This document shows positions 36,358 through 49,151 of a stretch of DNA of 64,000 nt, piece after piece. The position numbers and the translations under genes are program-made. Position 1 is the stretch's first letter; the number at the start of each line of letters is the position of its first letter. The DNA is taken from positions 434,001-498,000 of the forward strand of contig NZ_CP107009.1 in NCBI RefSeq assembly GCF_025725665.1, given 5' to 3'. The stretch is from Halomonas sp. LR3S48. Its GTDB lineage: Bacteria > Pseudomonadota > Gammaproteobacteria > Pseudomonadales > Halomonadaceae. Below the pieces are notes generated by a model. The model was not told the DNA's origin and made no database searches. It saw only the letters and a program-made list of their open reading frames with translations.

Positions 36358-39236
36358 CGGCTGCAACGATGGCGCCGCCTGCCGACGCCTGGCGGGAACT
36401 CAGGCGTGAACTGCTCGCGATCATGCCTGCCGAGCGACTCATCGACGACCCGCTGCGCACCCTGGCCTACGGTACCGATGCCAGCTTTTACCGGCTGATT
36501 CCCAGGCTGGTGATACGTCCGGCGAGCGAAGACGAATTGGTGGCGGTGCTGGCCGGATGTCGCACGCGCAAGCTGCCGGTAACCTTTCGCGCCGCCGGCA
36601 CTTCGCTTTCTGGGCAGGCCGTGACCGACTCGGTGCTGATCCAACTGCGTGAAGGCTGGCGCGGGCACGAGATCCTCGACGGCGGTCGGGCCATCCGCTT
36701 GCAGCCCGGCGTGATCGGTGCCCGGGCCAACCAACTGCTGGCGCCTTTCGGACGCAAGATCGGCCCCGACCCGGCCTCTATCAACAGCTGTATGGTTGGC
36801 GGCATCGCCGCCAACAATGCCTCGGGCATGTGCTGCGGCACAGCGCAGAACAGCTACCGTACGGTGCGCGACATTCGTATGATTCTCGCCGATGGCACCC
36901 GGCTGGATACCGCCGACCCGGCCAGCCGCGAGGCGTTCCGGCATAGCCACGCCGAACTCGTCGAAGGCCTCGAGCGGCTCGCCGCCGAGACGCGGGCCAA
37001 CGCGCCGCTGGCCGAGAAGATCCGCCACAAGTACCGGCTCAAGAACACCACCGGTTACGCGCTCAACAGCCTGGTCGACTTCGACGACGGTATCGAGATC
37101 CTCAAGCACCTGATGATCGGCTCTGAGGGCACGCTCGGCTTCATCAGCACCATCACCTACGACACCGTGATCGAGGAGCCACACAAGGCGGCGGCGCTGG
37201 TCTTTCTACCCGACATGGCCACCACCTGCCGTGCCACCATCGCGCTCAAGCCGGCGCCGGTCTCGGCGGTGGAGCTGATGGATCGCGCCGCGCTACGCTC
37301 GGTGGAGGCCAAGCCGGGCATGCCCGAAGTGCTCAAGACCCTTCCTGACGGGGCGGCGGCACTGCTGATCGATGTGCGCGGCAACGACCAGGCGCAGCTC
37401 GAGTCCAGGCTCGATGCAGTGCAGGCCATCTTCGAGGGTATCCACACCCTGGAGCCGGTTACCTTTACGCGCGAGAAGAGCCTCTACGAGCTCTACTGGA
37501 AGATTCGCAAGGGGCTCTTTCCCGCCGTGGGTGCGGTGCGCGACACCGGCACCACGGTGATCATCGAGGACGTCGCCTTTCCCATCGAGCGCCTCGACGA
37601 GGGCGTGCTGGCACTGACCGAGGTTTTCCATCGCCACGGCTACTCGGAGGCGATCCTGTTCGGTCATGCGCTGGAGGGTAATCTGCACTTCGTCTTCCCC
37701 CAGGGCTTCGAGAGACCGGGCGAGGTGGAGCGCTACCAGGCGCTGATGGACGAGGTCGCGCAGTTGGTCGGTGTCGAGTACGGCGGTTCGCTCAAGGCCG
37801 AGCATGGTACAGGGCGCAACATGGCGCCCTATGTGGAGCTTGAGTGGGGGCCTGAGGCCTATGCGCTGATGTGGCAGATCAAGGCGCTATTCGACCCCGA
37901 TAACCTGCTCAACCCCGACGTGATCCTGAGCCGCAACCCGACCCTGCACCTGGAGAATCTCAAGCCGCTGCCAGCCGCCGATCCAATCGTCGACAAGTGC
38001 ATCGAGTGCGGCTTCTGCGAGCATGTCTGTCCTTCCCGCGACCTCACCCTGACGCCGCGGCAGCGCATCGTCATCGCGCGCGAGATGGCCCGGCTCGAGG
38101 CGTTGGGCGACGGCCTGGATGCTGAGGAGATCGAGCGGCTGAAACGACTGCGCGAGGATTATCGCTACGCCGGCGACGAGACCTGTGCCGTCGACGGCCT
38201 GTGCGCTACCCAGTGCCCGGTAGGCATCAACACCGGCGAACTGATCCGCGAGCTGCGTCATGAACGGCTGGCTCAGCATGCTGATATGGCGCGGCGGGTA
38301 GGTCGGCATTTCTCCGGTACCACGCGGCTGGCGAGGGGCATGCTCAACCTGGCCGGTGCCGGGCGCGCCGTGCTGGGCGAAAAGGGCCTCTCCAAGGTGA
38401 GTGGCACCATCACCCGGGTCAGCGGCGGCAAGGTACCCCAGTGGGTGCCCACCCTGCCCAAGGCGGCACCGGTACGCGTGCTGAGCCGGAAGCGGACTAC
38501 TGATAGCGTGCGTGACAAGGTGGTCTATTTTCCTTCCTGCGCCACCCGGGTCTTCGGCGCCGCCCATGGCGACGGCGAGAGTCGCTCGATCATGGAGATC
38601 ACCCTTTCACTATTGGAGAAGGCCGGCTTCGAGGTGATCGTGCCGGAAATGCCGGGGCATCTCTGCTGCGGCATGGCGTTCCAGTCCAAAGGCCAGTTCG
38701 AGGAGGCGACGCACAAGGCGCGCGAGCTCAACCGCGAGCTGCTGGTGGCCAGCCAGAACGGCCGCTATCCCATTCTCAGTGACACAAGCCCCTGCGTGCT
38801 GCATATGCAGGGACGGCTGGACGAACGTCTCAGCGTTCAGGAGCCGGTGGCCTTTGCCCACGATCACCTCCTGCCGCGGCTCAATGTCACTCCGCTCGAC
38901 GAGCGCATAGCGGTTCACGTGACCTGCTCGAGTACCCATATGGGGCTCGCCGAGCGCATGGTAGCCCTGGCCAGGGCCTGCGCCCGTGAAGTCGTGGTGC
39001 CGGCCGAGATCACCTGCTGCGGCTTCGCCGGCGACAAGGGGCTGGTCACGCCGGAACTCAATGCCTCGGCCCTGAAGGGGCTGGCCGATCAGGTGGGCGA
39101 TTGCGATGCGGGGTATTCCAACTCGCGTACCTGCGAGATCGGCCTGTCGCTGCATGGCGGCATCCCGTATCGTTCGATCCTGTCACTGCTTGACCGTGCC
39201 AGTCGCGAGCGCAAGGAATTGGTCGACATGGCTTGA
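36354..39236 (+). CDS. FAD-linked and Fe-S D-2-hydroxyacid (D-lactate) dehydrogenase
   Basis: A 960-residue fusion. The FAD-binding half (about 25-490) has FRAAGTSLSGQAVTDSVL, the GGIAANNASGMCCGT loop and EGTLGFISTITYD. The C-terminal half has a 4Fe-4S site (CIECGFCEHVCP, about 549-560), a second cysteine group (CAVDGLCATQCPVGI) and two CCG domains (HLCCGMAFQ near 769, TCCGFAGDKG near 889). This is the Dld-II/GlcD-GlcF-type fusion that oxidises D-lactate with electrons passed to a quinone or cytochrome. With LutABC it lets the cell use both lactate isomers. D-2-hydroxyglutarate is an alternative substrate. Confidence 0.92.
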   Translation: MTAATMAPPADAWRELRRELLAIMPAERLIDDPLRTLAYGTDASFYRLIPRLVIRPASEDELVAVLAGCRTRKLPVTFRAAGTSLSGQAVTDSVLIQLREGWRGHEILDGGRAIRLQPGVIGARANQLLAPFGRKIGPDPASINSCMVGGIAANNASGMCCGTAQNSYRTVRDIRMILADGTRLDTADPASREAFRHSHAELVEGLERLAAETRANAPLAEKIRHKYRLKNTTGYALNSLVDFDDGIEILKHLMIGSEGTLGFISTITYDTVIEEPHKAAALVFLPDMATTCRATIALKPAPVSAVELMDRAALRSVEAKPGMPEVLKTLPDGAAALLIDVRGNDQAQLESRLDAVQAIFEGIHTLEPVTFTREKSLYELYWKIRKGLFPAVGAVRDTGTTVIIEDVAFPIERLDEGVLALTEVFHRHGYSEAILFGHALEGNLHFVFPQGFERPGEVERYQALMDEVAQLVGVEYGGSLKAEHGTGRNMAPYVELEWGPEAYALMWQIKALFDPDNLLNPDVILSRNPTLHLENLKPLPAADPIVDKCIECGFCEHVCPSRDLTLTPRQRIVIAREMARLEALGDGLDAEEIERLKRLREDYRYAGDETCAVDGLCATQCPVGINTGELIRELRHERLAQHADMARRVGRHFSGTTRLARGMLNLAGAGRAVLGEKGLSKVSGTITRVSGGKVPQWVPTLPKAAPVRVLSRKRTTDSVRDKVVYFPSCATRVFGAAHGDGESRSIMEITLSLLEKAGFEVIVPEMPGHLCCGMAFQSKGQFEEATHKARELNRELLVASQNGRYPILSDTSPCVLHMQGRLDERLSVQEPVAFAHDHLLPRLNVTPLDERIAVHVTCSSTHMGLAERMVALARACAREVVVPAEITCCGFAGDKGLVTPELNASALKGLADQVGDCDAGYSNSRTCEIGLSLHGGIPYRSILSLLDRASRERKELVDMA

Positions 39237-39239
39237 ATC

Positions 39240-39273
39240 ATCCACAACCGCTCGCTTACGAGCGGTTGTGGAT
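39240..39273 (+). terminator. Terminator of the lut operon containing DnaA-box-like sites
   Basis: A perfect 15-bp stem (arms 39240-39254 and 39259-39273, CTTA loop) starts 4 bases after the dld stop. No proper T run follows. The 3' arm continues into TGTGGATAA (39267-39275), an exact reverse DnaA box, and the 5' side holds TCATCCACA (39238-39246), one mismatch away. A second hairpin (CCCCTGA/TCAGGGG) follows at about 39288-39330. Confidence 0.75.
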
Positions 39274-39445
39274 AAGCTTTGCTTCACTCCCCTGAAATTT
39301 TTCACCAAAAGCCCTTGCGGGGCTCAGGGGAAAACCGTAAAGTACGCATCCGCTGCCGGCAACGGGCAACGTTGCTAGCGGTGGAGAGAGTGGTAAGTGG
39401 CTGTCACGCTTTGGGTTTTTTCGAATTGCTTCGCAAAAATCCCAC

Positions 39446-39473
39446 TTGACGCCCACGGCGGATTCGGTAGAAT
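39446..39473 (+). promoter_or_regulatory. rRNA operon promoter P1
   Basis: TTGACG (39446-39451), 16 bases, TAGAAT (39468-39473), with an A/T-rich CAAAAAT tract just upstream that could act as an UP element. The 661-base stretch from dld to 16S holds no gene, only terminator, promoters and leader signals. Confidence 0.75.
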
Positions 39474-39569
39474 GCGCCCACTCACGAGAGACCTCGCTGA
39501 GGGCTCTCACGACCCCTGCGACGCAGGGCTTCACGGTCAGGTCCACCTCGGTGGCGACCAGGAAGCGAG

Positions 39570-39597
39570 TTGACAAGCTCGGTCGAATCGGTAGAAT
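39570..39597 (+). promoter_or_regulatory. rRNA operon promoter P2
   Basis: TTGACA (39570-39575), 16 bases, TAGAAT (39592-39597). The -10 context (TCGGTAGAATACGCC) repeats that of P1 (TCGGTAGAATGCGCC), so the two promoters look duplicated. Confidence 0.78.
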
Positions 39598-39673
39598 ACG
39601 CCTTCCTCGCAGGGCGCTGGCGAGGCCCCACGGTCCTTGGATCGACGGCCACGGCAGCAAGCGAGACGCTCCA

Positions 39674-39720
39674 CTCTTCATGTTGTGTTTTGAAGAGGGT
39701 TTGGAGCCGCTCTTTAACAA
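39674..39720 (+). promoter_or_regulatory. rrn leader boxB/boxA antitermination signal
   Basis: A hairpin CTCTTCA/TGAAGAG (39674-39697) is followed by GCTCTTTAACAA (39709-39720), matching the boxA consensus TGCTCTTTAACA bound by NusB/S10. A second boxA precedes the 23S gene. Confidence 0.8.
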
Positions 39721-39898
39721 TCGATCAGGTAATTCATGTGGGCGCTTGTCGACGAGGTGGTGAGAAGTCACACCATATCGAGGCAAGCGACTCGTCGAAG
39801 GCCTTCGGGTCTTTTTGAGAAGCTTTGACCTTGAGCCAAGTTTGGTTCGCTTTTGTCCTTTTCTTCGGGAAGGGATGAGTAAGAACCGCAATGATTTG

Positions 39899-41438
<1,540 letters not shown>

Positions 41439-41534
41439 AACGACGTATCACGCCTCGCGGCAAGTGCTCACAATGAATTACCTGATCGGCCAGAGCAAAG
41501 ACTGTTTGGGTCGCCGACCCAGTGGTTGTAAGCC

Positions 41535-41611
<77 letters not shown>

Positions 41612-41631
41612 AATTTGCGTGATACGTCGTT

Positions 41632-41672
41632 GCTTCAATACTCGCATAGCAGGCTATGCGTCGCATTGAAGC
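41632..41672 (+). other. Spacer hairpin between the two tRNAs
   Basis: GCTTCAAT (41632-41639) pairs with ATTGAAGC (41665-41672), and inside GCATAG pairs with CTATGC around a CAGG loop. A long interrupted stem here is a likely processing structure (RNase III or similar). Confidence 0.55.
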
Positions 41673-41697
41673 GCCTAGTCTCACTCAAATTACATTC

Positions 41698-41773
41698 GGG
41701 GCCATAGCTCAGCTGGGAGAGCGCCTGCCTTGCACGCAGGAGGTCAGCGGTTCGATCCCGCTTGGCTCCACCA
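41698..41773 (+). tRNA. alaT: tRNA-Ala (TGC)
   Basis: 76 bases with acceptor GGGGCCA/TGGCTCC (one G-T pair), anticodon TGC at 41731-41733, T-arm GGTTCGATCCC and encoded CCA. It is the second tRNA of the rrn spacer. Confidence 0.97.
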
Positions 41774-41847
41774 TCTTCTCCAAGCCAGTCTTTATCTGCA
41801 GAGACCAGCGGCAAGTCGTCAGACTTCCCACTGTTCTCTGAACAGTC

Positions 41848-41860
41848 TGCTCTTTAACAA
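41848..41860 (+). promoter_or_regulatory. boxA before 23S rRNA
   Basis: TGCTCTTTAACAA, an exact boxA, repeats the leader boxA and lies 112 bases before the 23S gene. Confidence 0.8.
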
Positions 41861-41972
41861 TGTGAATCATGCTGACACGTTTTCTCCGCAAGGAGAAAGC
41901 AAAAGTGATACGTCTCAAGCGTATCCGGCAATTGTCGTACGTAATCGTGGACCAGACCCTTTCGGGTTATAT

Positions 41973-44862
<2,890 letters not shown>

Positions 44863-44964
44863 ATAACCCCAAGGGGTCTGCGCATTGCGCACACGATTGA
44901 CGGATACGCAGGCACGGCGAGCGCCGTGTCGAGACGATCACGCCAGCATGATTCCAACCGTTTT

Positions 44965-45083
44965 CGCCTGACGACCATAGCGAGTGGGAACCACCTGATC
45001 CCATGCCGAACTCAGCAGTGAAACCGCTCAGCGCCGATGGTAGTGTGGGGCCTCCCCATGCGAGAGTAGGTCATCGTCAGGCA
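44965..45083 (+). rRNA. rrf: 5S ribosomal RNA
   Basis: About 119 bases. The ends GCCTGACGA and TCGTCAGGC pair, and the conserved CCATGCCGAACTCAG and GATGGTAGTGTGGGG are present. The exact ends are good to one or two bases. Confidence 0.95.
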
Positions 45084-45092
45084 TCTATTCAG

Positions 45093-45120
45093 AAACCCAG
45101 CTTCGAAAGAGGCTGGGTTT
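45093..45120 (+). terminator. First rrn terminator
   Basis: AAACCCAGC (45093-45101) pairs with GCTGGGTTT (45112-45120) around the loop TTCGAAAGAG, 9 bases after 5S. The same loop occurs in the second terminator. Confidence 0.85.
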
Positions 45121-45130
45121 CGCCGTTTCA

Positions 45131-45196
45131 GGGCCTCCCATGGAGCGTAGCGGAGCGCCGCCCGCCGGATGGCCGGCCCGAACATCGTCAGGCATC
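45131..45196 (+). pseudogene. Decayed duplicate of the 5S rRNA 3' end
   Basis: GGGCCTCCCATGGAGCGTAG (45131-45150) resembles the 5S segment at 45048-45070, and CATCGTCAGGCATC (45183-45196) repeats the 5S end at 45072-45085 exactly. About 32 unrelated GC-rich bases interrupt them. It is followed by a second terminator with the same loop, so a unit of 5S tail plus terminator has been duplicated. Confidence 0.65.
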
Positions 45197-45202
45197 ACTC
45201 CC

Positions 45203-45235
45203 AAAACCCCGAGTTCGAAAGAGCTCGGGGTTTTT
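45203..45235 (+). terminator. Second rrn terminator
   Basis: AAAACCCCGAG (45203-45213) pairs with CTCGGGGTTTT (45224-45234) around TTCGAAAGAG, followed by a T-rich run. It is stronger than the first. No gene lies between 45084 and 45397. Confidence 0.9.
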
Positions 45236-45397
45236 CTTTGCCTCGAGGTCAGGCCGGGACAGGAGTCGTTACTCAAGTCGCGCTGCATGCGAATAGGCCT
45301 TACAAAGGCGAACAGCTCCACACAGCAACGAGTGGCGGGGGTGCCAGGTTACGAGTAGCGTAGAACCACAGAAACCCTCGAGCCAAGAGCAGAGTGA

Positions 45398-45586
45398 ATG
45401 CAATCAAGAAAATATCTGATAGCTGCATGGCTGGCTGCCGTGAGCACGGGGCTGATGGGCTGCGACAATACGGGCCCCGGCGACAGGACTGAGCGTAATA
45501 TCGACGAGGCGATGAAGGGCGTGGAAGAACGCATTGAAGAGGTCAGCGAAGAGATCGAAGAGGACGCTGAAGAGGAGGGGCAATGA
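45398..45586 (+). CDS. Small acidic lipoprotein
   Basis: A 62-residue predicted lipoprotein. A basic start (MQSRKYL), a hydrophobic segment and the lipobox GLMGC place the lipidated cysteine at 22. The mature part is very acidic and helical (EERIEEVSEEIEEDAEEEGQ). Function unknown. It has the same plan as the lipoprotein at 7864 but without long repeats. It is near the threshold for a confident gene call; the clear lipobox and the acidic composition support it. A 28-bp palindrome and a chemoreceptor gene follow. Confidence 0.65.
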   Translation: MQSRKYLIAAWLAAVSTGLMGCDNTGPGDRTERNIDEAMKGVEERIEEVSEEIEEDAEEEGQ

Positions 45587-45641
45587 TGGTGTTCCGTAAG
45601 TTGCCTCTCTAGCCCTACAGTTTCCCTGTTGGCCGCCGATA

Positions 45642-45669
45642 CCTATCTTGACCATATGGTCAAGATAGG
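45642..45669. promoter_or_regulatory. Perfect 28-bp palindrome upstream of the chemoreceptor gene
   Basis: Centred between 45655 and 45656, with core CTTGACCATATGGTCAAG and arms extended by CCTAT/ATAGG on each side. It has no loop bases and no T run, so it is more like a protein-binding site than a terminator. It ends 42 bases before the MCP start. Confidence 0.6.
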
Positions 45670-45711
45670 CGCGTCTTACCCTGGCGATGCGCCACAGCCA
45701 AAGGGAAAGCC

Positions 45712-47658
45712 ATGATTAACCTCACGATAGCCCAGAAGCTGCTGCTCTGTATCAGCCTGTGCATGCTGTTGATAGTCGGCGGTTCCACAATCGTCCAATA
45801 CAGGCTCTTCGGTGATCTGGTCACAGAACGAGTCACGGCGGCAGAGCTGCCTGCCACACTGGAAAGTATCCGCAATGACATCGATGCGACACTGACAGGT
45901 CCTGTTACTACTGCCCAGAACCTGGCGCACAACCGTTACCTGCAGGCTTGGCTGTCGGCAGGAGAGCCCGAAGAAGGAGCCACGCAGGCAGCCGACTACT
46001 TTCAGGATATACAACAGCGTACTGGTGCCAGTATCGTCTTTTACGTTTCGGCACACAGCGGGAATTACTACACGGGGAATGGCGTCGAGCGCACGCTGAG
46101 CCGTGACCGAGACCATTGGTTCTACGATCTGGTGGATGCCAGCGATGGTGAGGCCTACCAGTTGAACGTCGATACCGAAGGCGGAGAGGTCCAGGTATTC
46201 ATCAACCATGTCATCGAGGCCGATGGGGAGCGTGTGGGGATCGCCGGTGTCGGCTATTCGCTGGACGCTATGGCGGAGATGATACGCAACTATCGGCTGG
46301 GCGAGAGTGGCAGCGTCTTTTTAGCAAACCGAGATGGCACCATCAGCATTCATCCCGAGGGGGCTGACCGGGTGGGAGAGCCCATGGAGACCCTGCCGGG
46401 CTGGGAGAACATAGCGGAAGAGCTGGTAAGCGGCGAGGGGTATCGTTACGCGATAGCAAAGGACGCCGAGGGTACTGAGCAATTGGTGGCTGCCATCGAC
46501 GTGCCGGGTACCGACTGGGTTGCCTTTGCCCAAATTCCGCGGAATGAACTGTTCGCGGATCTCAACCGGGCCGTCCTGCTGGTCGTGCTGAGTGTGGCGT
46601 TGATTCTGGTGGCAAGCCTGGCCGTCATCGCTCTGCTTCTGAGAGCGTTATTCCGACCAATACGGCGCACGGCCCAAGCCATGAGGGAAGTCGCCGAAGG
46701 TGACGGCGACCTGACGCTACGCCTGCCGGTCGAAGGCCGGGATGAAAGCACCGAGCTGGCCATTCAATTCAACTCCTTTGCTGACAAGATGCACGATGTT
46801 CTGGCGCAGGTGAGAAGCAGTAGCGATTCGGTTCGGCTGGCTGCGCAGGAGATCGCCAGCGGCGGTCATGACATGTCACGCCGCACCGACCAGGCCGCTT
46901 CCAGCCTCCAGCAGACCTCGGCTTCGATGGAGGAGATCAATGGCACCGTAGCCAACACGTCTGGCTCCGCGCAGGAGGCCAGTGTTCTTTCGCAGGCGGC
47001 ATCAGACCTGGCACAGCGTACCTCCGGCAGGGTCGAGCATGTCATCTCGACGATGGGTGAGATTCAGAATGCCTCCTCACGAGTTGCCGATATCGTCAAG
47101 GTCATGGACGACATCGCCTTCCAGACCAACCTGCTGGCCCTGAATGCCTCGGTCGAGGCGGCGCGGGCAGGAGAGAGTGGAAGGGGGTTTGCCGTGGTAG
47201 CCGGTGAGGTGCGTCAGTTGGCCACGCGCAGTGCGTCGGCTTCGCGTGACATACGCCAGCTCATCGAGGTGTCGAGTGAGAAAGTGCAGGACGGCACGCA
47301 CCTGGTACGCGAAACCGGCGACGCCATGCAGCGCCTCATGGAGGGGGTCGATGGGGTTGCTTGCATGCTGGGAGAGATCAGCCACGCCGCCAGTGAGCAG
47401 AGTGACGGTATCGCCCAGGTCAACATCGCCGTGGCGGAACTCGACCGAATGACGCAGCAGAATGCGGCGCTGGCAGAAGAGACGACTTCGGCTGCCGAGC
47501 AGTTGCGGGAGCAGGCAGATCGCCTGGCAGACATGGTGGGGCGCTTCAAGCTGAAGAGTTGCCCAGTGCCTCTCCAGAGGTTGAGTCAGGCAGTGGGGAT
47601 GCCTGAGGGCCAGCCCCGCGAGGAGCGAAGCCGACCCTTGGCACTGGATGCCCTGTAA
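45712..47658 (+). CDS. Methyl-accepting chemotaxis protein with dCache sensor
   Basis: A 648-residue membrane chemoreceptor. TM1 at about 8-30; a periplasmic double-Cache domain at about 35-280 (GASIVFYVSAHSGNYYTG, DRDHWFYDLVDAS, GSVFLANRDGTISIHPEG); TM2 at about 287-312; HAMP to about 365; signalling domain with the hairpin tip MDDIAFQTNLLALNASVEAA and GRGFAVVAGEVRQLA. Cache domains of this type bind small organic ligands such as amino or organic acids. No C-terminal CheR/CheB pentapeptide is seen. No che genes are nearby, so it is an orphan receptor gene. Confidence 0.95.
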   Translation: MINLTIAQKLLLCISLCMLLIVGGSTIVQYRLFGDLVTERVTAAELPATLESIRNDIDATLTGPVTTAQNLAHNRYLQAWLSAGEPEEGATQAADYFQDIQQRTGASIVFYVSAHSGNYYTGNGVERTLSRDRDHWFYDLVDASDGEAYQLNVDTEGGEVQVFINHVIEADGERVGIAGVGYSLDAMAEMIRNYRLGESGSVFLANRDGTISIHPEGADRVGEPMETLPGWENIAEELVSGEGYRYAIAKDAEGTEQLVAAIDVPGTDWVAFAQIPRNELFADLNRAVLLVVLSVALILVASLAVIALLLRALFRPIRRTAQAMREVAEGDGDLTLRLPVEGRDESTELAIQFNSFADKMHDVLAQVRSSSDSVRLAAQEIASGGHDMSRRTDQAASSLQQTSASMEEINGTVANTSGSAQEASVLSQAASDLAQRTSGRVEHVISTMGEIQNASSRVADIVKVMDDIAFQTNLLALNASVEAARAGESGRGFAVVAGEVRQLATRSASASRDIRQLIEVSSEKVQDGTHLVRETGDAMQRLMEGVDGVACMLGEISHAASEQSDGIAQVNIAVAELDRMTQQNAALAEETTSAAEQLREQADRLADMVGRFKLKSCPVPLQRLSQAVGMPEGQPREERSRPLALDAL

Positions 47659-47661
47659 GGA

Positions 47662-48471
47662 TCAAACCGCGGCGTTCTGCTCAATGCCCTGGAGGTACCA
47701 AGGGGCGCCGTCACGCACCTCGCGAATCAGGTGCCAGGTCTCATTGAACTCGGTCTGCTCGCCGTTTTCTTCGAGAACGCCGTGAAAGATAACCGTGGCT
47801 TCGGCCTGACCGCCTACCTCGCGTACGTCGCCGAGTTCGGCGAACAGGCGCACGATCTCCGTGCGGTTGTTCGCCGGCTGCTTGCTGCGCTCCTCACGCA
47901 GCAGGTTGTAGAGTTCGGGGGTGACGTACTCTTGAATACCGCCAAAGTCGTTGTTGTCCCAGGCGCGCTGTAGGGTCATGAAGTGCTCCTTGGCACCCGA
48001 CAGGAAGCGCTCACGGTCGAACCAGTCCGGCAGACTACTGAAGGTACCACCGCCCATGGTGGCTCCGGGTGCCGGCTGGAAAGCCTGGGGCTCGGCGTAA
48101 GGCTGACGCTCGCTGGGCGGCGGTCCGCCGACCGCGGAGGTACGGCGCCGTGCGAAAAGTCGGAACAGTAGAAAGCCGAGGCCGGCCATCAGCAGAATGT
48201 CCATCACACGCAGCTCGTCGAAGGCGCCGCCGAAGAACAGCGCCGCCAGCAGACCTCCGGCCAGCATGCCGCCCAGCATGCCCGGCATGCGTGAGCCAGC
48301 GGCCCGGGTGGGCTGGGCCTGGGGCGCCGGAGCGGCCTGCTTGGGTGCGGTAGCCTGGCGGGAGAAGCTGCCGACATTGCTGCCGCCGCCCAGTCGGCGG
48401 GCTTCGGCATGTTCGACGGCCAGGCCGAAGCCCAGCACGGCAACCATGAGCATGACGAGAAAGTGGCGCAT
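47662..48471 (-). CDS. Tim44-like domain membrane protein
   Basis: A 269-residue protein. A signal-like segment (1-24, ending AEA) precedes a Gly/Pro/Ala-rich linker, then a hydrophobic pair (about 63-108, MLGGMLAGGLLAALFFGG and ILLMAGLGFLLFRLFARRR), then the C-terminal Tim44-like fold (about 150-265, FLSGAKEHFMTLQRAWDNND to APWYLQGIEQ). Such bacterial proteins are membrane-attached and of unclear function. Its 3' end is 3 bases from the MCP stop, on the opposite strand. Confidence 0.88.
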   Translation of the reverse strand: MRHFLVMLMVAVLGFGLAVEHAEARRLGGGSNVGSFSRQATAPKQAAPAPQAQPTRAAGSRMPGMLGGMLAGGLLAALFFGGAFDELRVMDILLMAGLGFLLFRLFARRRTSAVGGPPPSERQPYAEPQAFQPAPGATMGGGTFSSLPDWFDRERFLSGAKEHFMTLQRAWDNNDFGGIQEYVTPELYNLLREERSKQPANNRTEIVRLFAELGDVREVGGQAEATVIFHGVLEENGEQTEFNETWHLIREVRDGAPWYLQGIEQNAAV

Positions 48472-48571
48472 CGAAAGATCTCTTTATGGGGATGGAGGAG
48501 AAAGGGAATTTTGGTGGCCCCATTCTAGCGGCTATGCTGTCGAAAGTGATGACAAATAAAGGGGCAAAGTC

Positions 48572-49147
48572 GTGCGCCTGAAGAGTGAAGAGAGCTTGCT
48601 GCTGATCGTCGATCTGCAAGCGGGCCTGCTACCGGTAATCGATGGCGGCGATCAAGCCGTCAACGAGGCGGTATGGTTGGGAGGTGTCGCTTGCGCGCTG
48701 ACCATCCCGGTATGGCTGACCGAGCAGTATCCGCAGGGCCTGGGGGGGAGCGATCCACGGCTGCTTGAAGGGCTCCCTGACTACCAGCTGTGGCAGAAGG
48801 TGCATTTCAATGCCCATGCCGAGCCGGACTTTGCCGGTGCGCTGGCGGAGAGTGGCAAGCGACAAATCGTGCTATGCGGTAGCGAAGCACACATCTGTGT
48901 CATGCAGACCGGCCTGGGGCTATTGGAGGCAGGTTATGAAGTGTATTGGCTCAGCGAGGCATCGGTCAGCCGGCGCGCGGAGGAGGCGATGCTCGCCCGC
49001 GAACGCATGGTACGCGCGGGCGCAATCCCAGTGAGTGCCGACATGGTCGCCTACGAGTGGCTCGAGCGCTGTGACGACGAACGCTTTCGCCAGATCCACA
49101 AGCGTTTTCTCAAGCCGCGCTCGTCTCGCCCGCTGCGCTTCTTCTAG
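48572..49147 (+). CDS. Isochorismatase-family cysteine hydrolase
   Basis: A 191-residue hydrolase with an alpha/beta fold. The triad residues are the N-terminal Asp in LLIVDLQAGLL, Lys in KVHFNAH and Cys in GSEAHICVMQTGLGLLEAG, as in the YcaC branch of the family. The start is GTG at 48572 behind AAAGGGG. The substrate is unknown. It faces yaaA with only 4 bases between the stops. Confidence 0.9.
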   Translation: MRLKSEESLLLIVDLQAGLLPVIDGGDQAVNEAVWLGGVACALTIPVWLTEQYPQGLGGSDPRLLEGLPDYQLWQKVHFNAHAEPDFAGALAESGKRQIVLCGSEAHICVMQTGLGLLEAGYEVYWLSEASVSRRAEEAMLARERMVRAGAIPVSADMVAYEWLERCDDERFRQIHKRFLKPRSSRPLRFF

Positions 49148-49151
49148 GGGC

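Noticed and set aside
45003..45363. Overlapping frames across 5S rRNA and its terminators
   Set aside because: They are made of 5S, duplicated 5S tail and terminator sequence; no ribosome site or protein-like composition.
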